Source: JBBSEZ01 sp038239195 (lineage in GTDB: Bacteria > Planctomycetota > Planctomycetia > Gemmatales > Gemmataceae). From it: DNA of 27,851 bases. Position numbers and translations under genes: made by a program. The DNA is taken from the NCBI GenBank assembly GCA_038239195.1, contig JBBSEZ010000078.1, positions 1 through 27,851 on the forward strand, written 5' to 3'. The first letter of the stretch is position 1; every line of letters starts with the position of its first letter. The notes beneath the pieces were generated by a model. The model saw nothing but the letters and a program-made list of their open reading frames with translations, was not told the origin of the DNA and ran no database searches. Positions 22,972 to 27,851 of the stretch are shown here, one piece after another.

Positions 22972-24285
22972 CTACCGGGGCTGGTCGGCCTCGGCTGCGG
23001 CGAGGAGGCCGGCGGCCTGGTAGCCCGGGGCAAGATACCAGAGCCTTGGGGCGAGGGCCGCGCGGAGGCGGGCTGGCTCCAGCGGGTTGCCGTTGCCGGC
23101 CGATTCCTGGGCGCGGGCGCCGAGGAGCAGGTTGGCGAGCGTCTTGGGGCGCTGGTACTTGATGGCGCGGTAGCTGTCGCCGAGCTCGGCCTTTTTCGCG
23201 GCCGCGGCGATGGCGTCCTCGAGGGTGCCAATCTCGTCGATGAGCTGGAACTTCTTGGCCTGGGGCGCGGTGAAGGTCCCGCCGTCGGCGCGGTAGCGGA
23301 CGTAGGGGGTGGCCTTCTCGGCCTTGGCCCGAGGATCGGGGCGCAGAGGGGTGACGGAGAAGCGGTCGAGCAGCTTGCCCTTGAGGGCGGGTCGGCCTTT
23401 CTCGACGACGCTGAGGAACTGCAAGTAGGCGTCGTCCACCATGTCTTGCCAGACCTGGCGTTCTTCGGGGGTCATCTCCTTGAAGAAAGAGCCGGAGTCC
23501 TTGATGGCGCCGGCCTTGATGACCTCAACGCGAAAGCCGTACTTCTTGCCGAGGCCCTCGACGTTGGGAAAGGCAATGTACACGCCAATAGAGCCGGTGA
23601 GGGTGGAGCGCTCGGCGTAGACGGTTTCGGCGGCCATGGCGACGTAGTAGCCGCCGGAGGCGGCGATAGGGCCCATCGAGGCGACGAGGGGGCGCGGCTC
23701 GGTTTTCTTGTCGGGGTCGCCGTCGCGCAGTTTCGTGAGGCGGCGGTGGAGGTCTTCGCTGCTGGTGATCGACCCGCCGGGGCTGTTGATGCGGACGACG
23801 CAGGCCTTGACGGTCTTGTCGCGGGCGGCCTGATCGACCTGCCTGTGGAAGTGGGAGAGAGCGCCTTCGAGGATGACGCCGTCGAGGTGGAGGACGGCGA
23901 CCTTGTTGGCGCTGGCGCGGTCGCCGCGGACGTGCTCTTCGAGAAGGGGCGGAGGGGGGGCGGCGAGATTGCCGGTCTTGAGGGTGAGGCCCAGGCAGGC
24001 GATGACGACGACGAAGGCCGCGGCAATGTTGAGGAGGAGAGAAAGCCCTAGCGCGCAGCCGAGCAGAGGGTTGCGCGGCGGGGTGGGTGGGCGCCCCCAG
24101 TTGGGAGGCATCGGCGGATAGGGGCCGGCTGAAGGGGGTGGGTGGCCTGGCCACCCACTCGCTCGAGGGGGCCCTCCGAACTGATCGGGCGGGGGCCCCG
24201 GCTGGCCTGACGCTGTGGCCTGCGCGGGGGGCGGTCCTGGCGGAGGGGGCGGAGGGAAGGAACCAGGTTCGTGCGCTTCGCTCAT
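22972..24285 (-). CDS. sppA: Signal peptide peptidase SppA-type membrane protease
   Basis: The 437-residue protein has a Pro/Gly-rich cytoplasmic N-terminus (residues 8-72), one membrane helix (about 74-100) and an S49 protease domain. The domain motifs are VAVLHLDGVILEG, INSPGGS at 167-172 and GPIAASGGYYVAMAA with nucleophile Ser210. TGSIGVY at 230-236 and the general-base Lys262 in AGAIKDSG complete the Ser-Lys dyad. SppA cuts signal-peptide remnants in the membrane. The size matches short single-repeat SppA proteins rather than the double-length E. coli type. The Pro-rich cytoplasmic lead is longer than usual and may bind partners. The ATG at 24285 begins this lead. The C-terminal 60 residues beyond the protease domain are unassigned. 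Confidence 0.93.
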   Translation of the reverse strand: MSEAHEPGSFPPPPPPGPPPAQATASGQPGPPPDQFGGPPRASGWPGHPPPSAGPYPPMPPNWGRPPTPPRNPLLGCALGLSLLLNIAAAFVVVIACLGLTLKTGNLAAPPPPLLEEHVRGDRASANKVAVLHLDGVILEGALSHFHRQVDQAARDKTVKACVVRINSPGGSITSSEDLHRRLTKLRDGDPDKKTEPRPLVASMGPIAASGGYYVAMAAETVYAERSTLTGSIGVYIAFPNVEGLGKKYGFRVEVIKAGAIKDSGSFFKEMTPEERQVWQDMVDDAYLQFLSVVEKGRPALKGKLLDRFSVTPLRPDPRAKAEKATPYVRYRADGGTFTAPQAKKFQLIDEIGTLEDAIAAAAKKAELGDSYRAIKYQRPKTLANLLLGARAQESAGNGNPLEPARLRAALAPRLWYLAPGYQAAGLLAAAEADQPR

Positions 24286-24327
24286 GAGGCAGGCTCGGGG
24301 TAGAGTTCCGGTCGGCGAGAGCAAGGA

Positions 24328-24350
24328 GGCCCTCATGATGATAGAGGGCC
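24328..24350. promoter_or_regulatory. Short hairpin upstream of the SppA-type gene
   Basis: GGCCCTC at 24328-24334 pairs perfectly with GAGGGCC at 24344-24350 around an AT-rich 9-base loop. It lies 43-65 bases before the leftward start codon, so it may sit in the leader. No clear promoter hexamers were found in this 185-base gap. Confidence 0.35.
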
Positions 24351-24470
24351 CGCGTGCGTTTGAGAAGCGCGCGAGCGAGGGCAGAGGCGCTACCGAGCTA
24401 GTCGGGACGGAGGGCTTGAGATAGGCTGGTGGGCGCGGGGGGAGATGGAGGCGGGGTAGGAGGAGGAGCC

Positions 24471-24701
24471 GTGACACTTCGCTGCCTGCTGGACGGGTTG
24501 TTGCTGCACGCGACGCTGGGGGGCGAGCAGACGCCAGTGACCGCGTACGATGGCGCGGAGGCGTTCGGGCTGGAGGCGGTGGAGGCGCGGTACTACGAGC
24601 TCGTGGCGGCGACGCAGGAGGAGGTGCTGGGGCTGGAGCGGGCGCGGTATCGGCTGTTGCGCCGCGCGGGGGACTTCCGGCAGGTGCGCGAGGTGGGGTG
24701 A
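24471..24701 (+). CDS. Small hypothetical protein upstream of tRNA-Asp
   Basis: The 76-residue soluble protein starts at a GTG (24471) with AGGAGGAGGAG directly upstream. The sequence TLRCLLDGLLLHATLGGEQTPVTAYDGAEAFGLEAVEARYYELVAA is followed by an amphipathic Arg/Glu-rich helix (EEVLGLERARYRLLRRAGDF). One Cys is present. I recognise no domain; the C-terminal helix could bind nucleic acid or a partner. It stands alone between the divergent SppA-type gene and the tRNA. The strong ribosome site and a codon use like its neighbours support it being real. Confidence 0.6.
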   Translation: MTLRCLLDGLLLHATLGGEQTPVTAYDGAEAFGLEAVEARYYELVAATQEEVLGLERARYRLLRRAGDFRQVREVG

Positions 24702-24726
24702 GAAGGGGAAAAGCGGGAGAGGCCCC

Positions 24727-24755
24727 TTGAAGGGAGGGCGAGGCGTTGCTATAAA
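24727..24755 (+). promoter_or_regulatory. Promoter of the tRNA-Asp gene
   Basis: TTGAAG at 24727-24732 and TATAAA at 24750-24755 are separated by exactly 17 bases. The predicted start, near 24762, is about 37 bases before the mature tRNA 5' end. Confidence 0.75.
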
Positions 24756-24798
24756 AACATACCGATAGCCAAGGACGGGGTGGAAGCGGTAGCGAGAA

Positions 24799-26548
<1,750 letters not shown>

Positions 26549-26563
26549 CGGAGGTGTTCCTTT

Positions 26564-26597
26564 CTGAGAACGCCCCCGGCGCCGGCCCGGTTCTCAG
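26564..26597. promoter_or_regulatory. Inverted repeat upstream of the integrase gene, possible operator
   Basis: CTGAGAAC at 26564-26571 and GTTCTCAG at 26590-26597 are perfect complements around an 18-base GC-rich centre that itself contains CCGGCGCCGG. It starts 15 bases upstream of the integrase start codon, so a protein bound here, or an RNA hairpin, could control integrase expression. Confidence 0.55.
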
Positions 26598-26722
26598 GTC
26601 GGGCCAGCGCGGGGGCAAAGGACGGAAGATCCTACCACGGAGGGGGCAGAAGTAAGAGGCCAGTCGTGCCGCTCCTTGCCCGGCGGGCGCTGCCCGGGGA
26701 TGATGGGGCGAAGGGGGCCATC

Positions 26723-27226
26723 ATGAGCGACAGCGAAGAGCAACCGAGGCGGAAGGCCGGCGGCAGGCAGACGAAGAGCGACCAGGAGCTGGAGCAGCGC
26801 GTGGAGTTCACGGCGCTGCTCCTGGGGCGCGACCTGCCCAAGAGCGAGATCAAGCGCGTCCTCAAGAGCAAGTACAGCTGCTCCGCCCAGACCTGCGAGA
26901 GCTACATCTCGAAGGCCAGGGCGCTCCTGATCGAGTGGAGCGGCCAGACGAAGGACGAGCTCTTCGTGGAGTCCGTCTCCTTCTGGCGGTCCATCATCCA
27001 GGGCCCGCGCAGCAAGGACGGCGACCGGATGCGCGCCCGCGAGCGCCTGGACGCGCTCTACGCGCTGGAGCCGCCCCGCCAGGTCCACGCCCAGCTGACC
27101 GGCCCGAACGGCGGGCCCGTCGAGATCGAGCAGCAGGTCTACTTCTTCCTGCCCTACAATGAGCGCGACGGCCTCCCCGAAGGCGCCGAGGTCGTCGGCG
27201 ACCCGAACGCGGCCGCGGTGGCCTGA
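26723..27226 (+). CDS. Probable phage-type small terminase subunit
   Basis: The 167-residue protein has a basic N-terminus (RRKAGGRQTKSDQELEQRVEF), a helix-turn-helix-like region (LLGRDLPKSEIKRVLKSKYSCSAQTCESYISKARALL) and a helical oligomerisation region with SKDGDRMRARERLDALYALE. It ends with a short beta/Pro-Gly tail (LTGPNGGPVEIEQQVYFFLP). This order fits small terminase subunits, which recognise phage DNA for packaging, though a general element-encoded DNA-binding protein is possible. GAAGGGGGCC lies just before the ATG at 26723. No large terminase gene follows within the window, and the next 625 bases are gene-free. It is divergent from the integrase. Confidence 0.6.
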   Translation: MSDSEEQPRRKAGGRQTKSDQELEQRVEFTALLLGRDLPKSEIKRVLKSKYSCSAQTCESYISKARALLIEWSGQTKDELFVESVSFWRSIIQGPRSKDGDRMRARERLDALYALEPPRQVHAQLTGPNGGPVEIEQQVYFFLPYNERDGLPEGAEVVGDPNAAAVA

Positions 27227-27365
27227 TCGCGGCCCCGCGAAGCGCTTTCCACCCCTTCCGGCGTCGGAACGCGCCGCCGCACTTCCGGCCCCCGACGCCC
27301 CCTTCCCGGGCGACCCGGCCGCGCAACCCCACGCGAAATAGAGACATCCGCGGTGGCAAGTGTCC

Positions 27366-27430
27366 GCGACCGAAGCGGTCGCCATAGATAACGTTCGCGT
27401 GCGTGCGCGGGCGACAAGTCTACGCTTGTC
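27366..27430. repeat. Two short hairpins downstream of the terminase-like gene
   Basis: GCGACCG-AAG-CGGTCGC occupies 27366-27382. GACAAG-TCTACG-CTTGTC occupies 27413-27430. Both stems are perfect. They precede the G-rich tract and could be protein-binding sites; no T-run follows either. Confidence 0.6.
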
Positions 27431-27446
27431 AAATCGGCCCCTGGAC

Positions 27447-27725
27447 GGGGCTCGGCGGGCGCGGCTTGCTGGGGGCTCGCTGGCGCTCGCAAGGGCTGGG
27501 CAGGGCGATGGGCTGGGGAAGGGGCTGCGCACGCTCTGGCGGGGCTGTGGGACGCACGGGGCGGGGCTGTGGGGGGCAAGGGGCTGGGCGGACGGCACGG
27601 GGGCAGGGCGGGGCTTTGCGGGGGCAGACAGGGGCGCCAGGAGGCACGGGAACGGGGCTGGCGTTGCGCAGGCGCTTGCGAGTGGCGAGGGGCGGACGCA
27701 TGGGCTGTCTGGGGCTGCGAGGGCT
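27447..27725 (+). repeat. Strand-biased G-rich tract with many GGGCT copies
   Basis: About thirteen copies of GGGCT, most as GGGGCTG, occur on the plus strand within 280 bases at irregular spacing, with no AGCCC on the same strand. Runs of three to six G follow one another closely, so G-quadruplex formation is possible. No ribosome site supports a gene in any frame here. The whole stretch 27227-27851 is gene-free as far as I can see. Confidence 0.7.
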
Positions 27726-27776
27726 TGGCGGGGCATGTCTGTGCGCTCGTTCAGGTAGGGCGAGTGGGTTGAAAGG

Positions 27777-27810
<34 letters not shown>

Positions 27811-27851
27811 CGGGGCGCGTCGCGGGGGGGGGGCGGGGGGCGCCCGGGCGC

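Noticed and set aside
27360..27758. Open frame across the G-rich tract
   Set aside because: Gly/Ala/Arg-rich product dictated by G-runs, GTG start with no ribosome site, no recognisable fold.

Overview
This is about 28 kb of very GC-rich bacterial DNA that reads like a planctomycete chromosome of the Gemmata/Isosphaera kind. The evidence is the gene content: tandem FeoA with FeoB, Uma2 and DUF3754 proteins, a MerR-type regulator paired with a VIT/VWA protein, a planctomycete-style c-type cytochrome protein, and the N-terminal half of a planctomycete-type ECF sigma factor. The right edge runs into a 31-base poly-G tract, so it is probably a contig end. Family names rest on reading motifs by eye; no database search was possible.

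Left part (1-8.4 kb), metals and regulation. A LipB-like protein lacking both catalytic residues faces left. After a broken sigma-factor gene comes an iron-uptake operon, feoA-feoA-feoB plus a Cys-rich FeoB partner, behind a clear promoter whose start region carries a Fur-box-like palindrome. A possible short RNA or attenuator (promoter followed by terminator) precedes a small lipoprotein gene. Then come a small unknown gene, a four-helix membrane protein, a DtxR-family regulator with MntR-like ligands, a Uma2 protein with a heptad-repeat tail and an Rrf2 regulator with a reduced cluster-binding motif.

Middle part (8.4-20.1 kb), mixed housekeeping and signalling. A two-CBS protein is followed by a leftward set (Ser/Thr kinase, DUF3754 membrane protein, helical unknown). 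Next are a stand-alone proline dehydrogenase, a leftward pair (c-type cytochrome-like protein and GT87/DUF2029 membrane glycosyltransferase), and a rightward pair (MerR-type regulator and large VIT-VWA protein) read from an almost ideal promoter that predicts a leaderless mRNA. A 40-residue membrane protein follows. The gaps are rich in perfect palindromes.

Right part (20.2-24.7 kb), envelope stress and proteolysis: HtrA-type protease, a DksA/TraR-type zinc-finger regulator, a secreted SmpA/OmlA-like small protein and an SppA-type signal peptide peptidase, all leftward, then a small unknown rightward gene.

From 24.8 kb to the end lies the start of an integrated element. A tyrosine integrase points into a tRNA-Asp(GTC) gene, and its last 18 residues are encoded by the antisense strand of the tRNA. 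Behind it are a probable small terminase subunit gene and a gene-free, strand-biased G-rich tract. The far attachment site is not in the window. The integrase-tRNA overlap, together with a helix-turn-helix inserted in the integrase, is the most interesting part.
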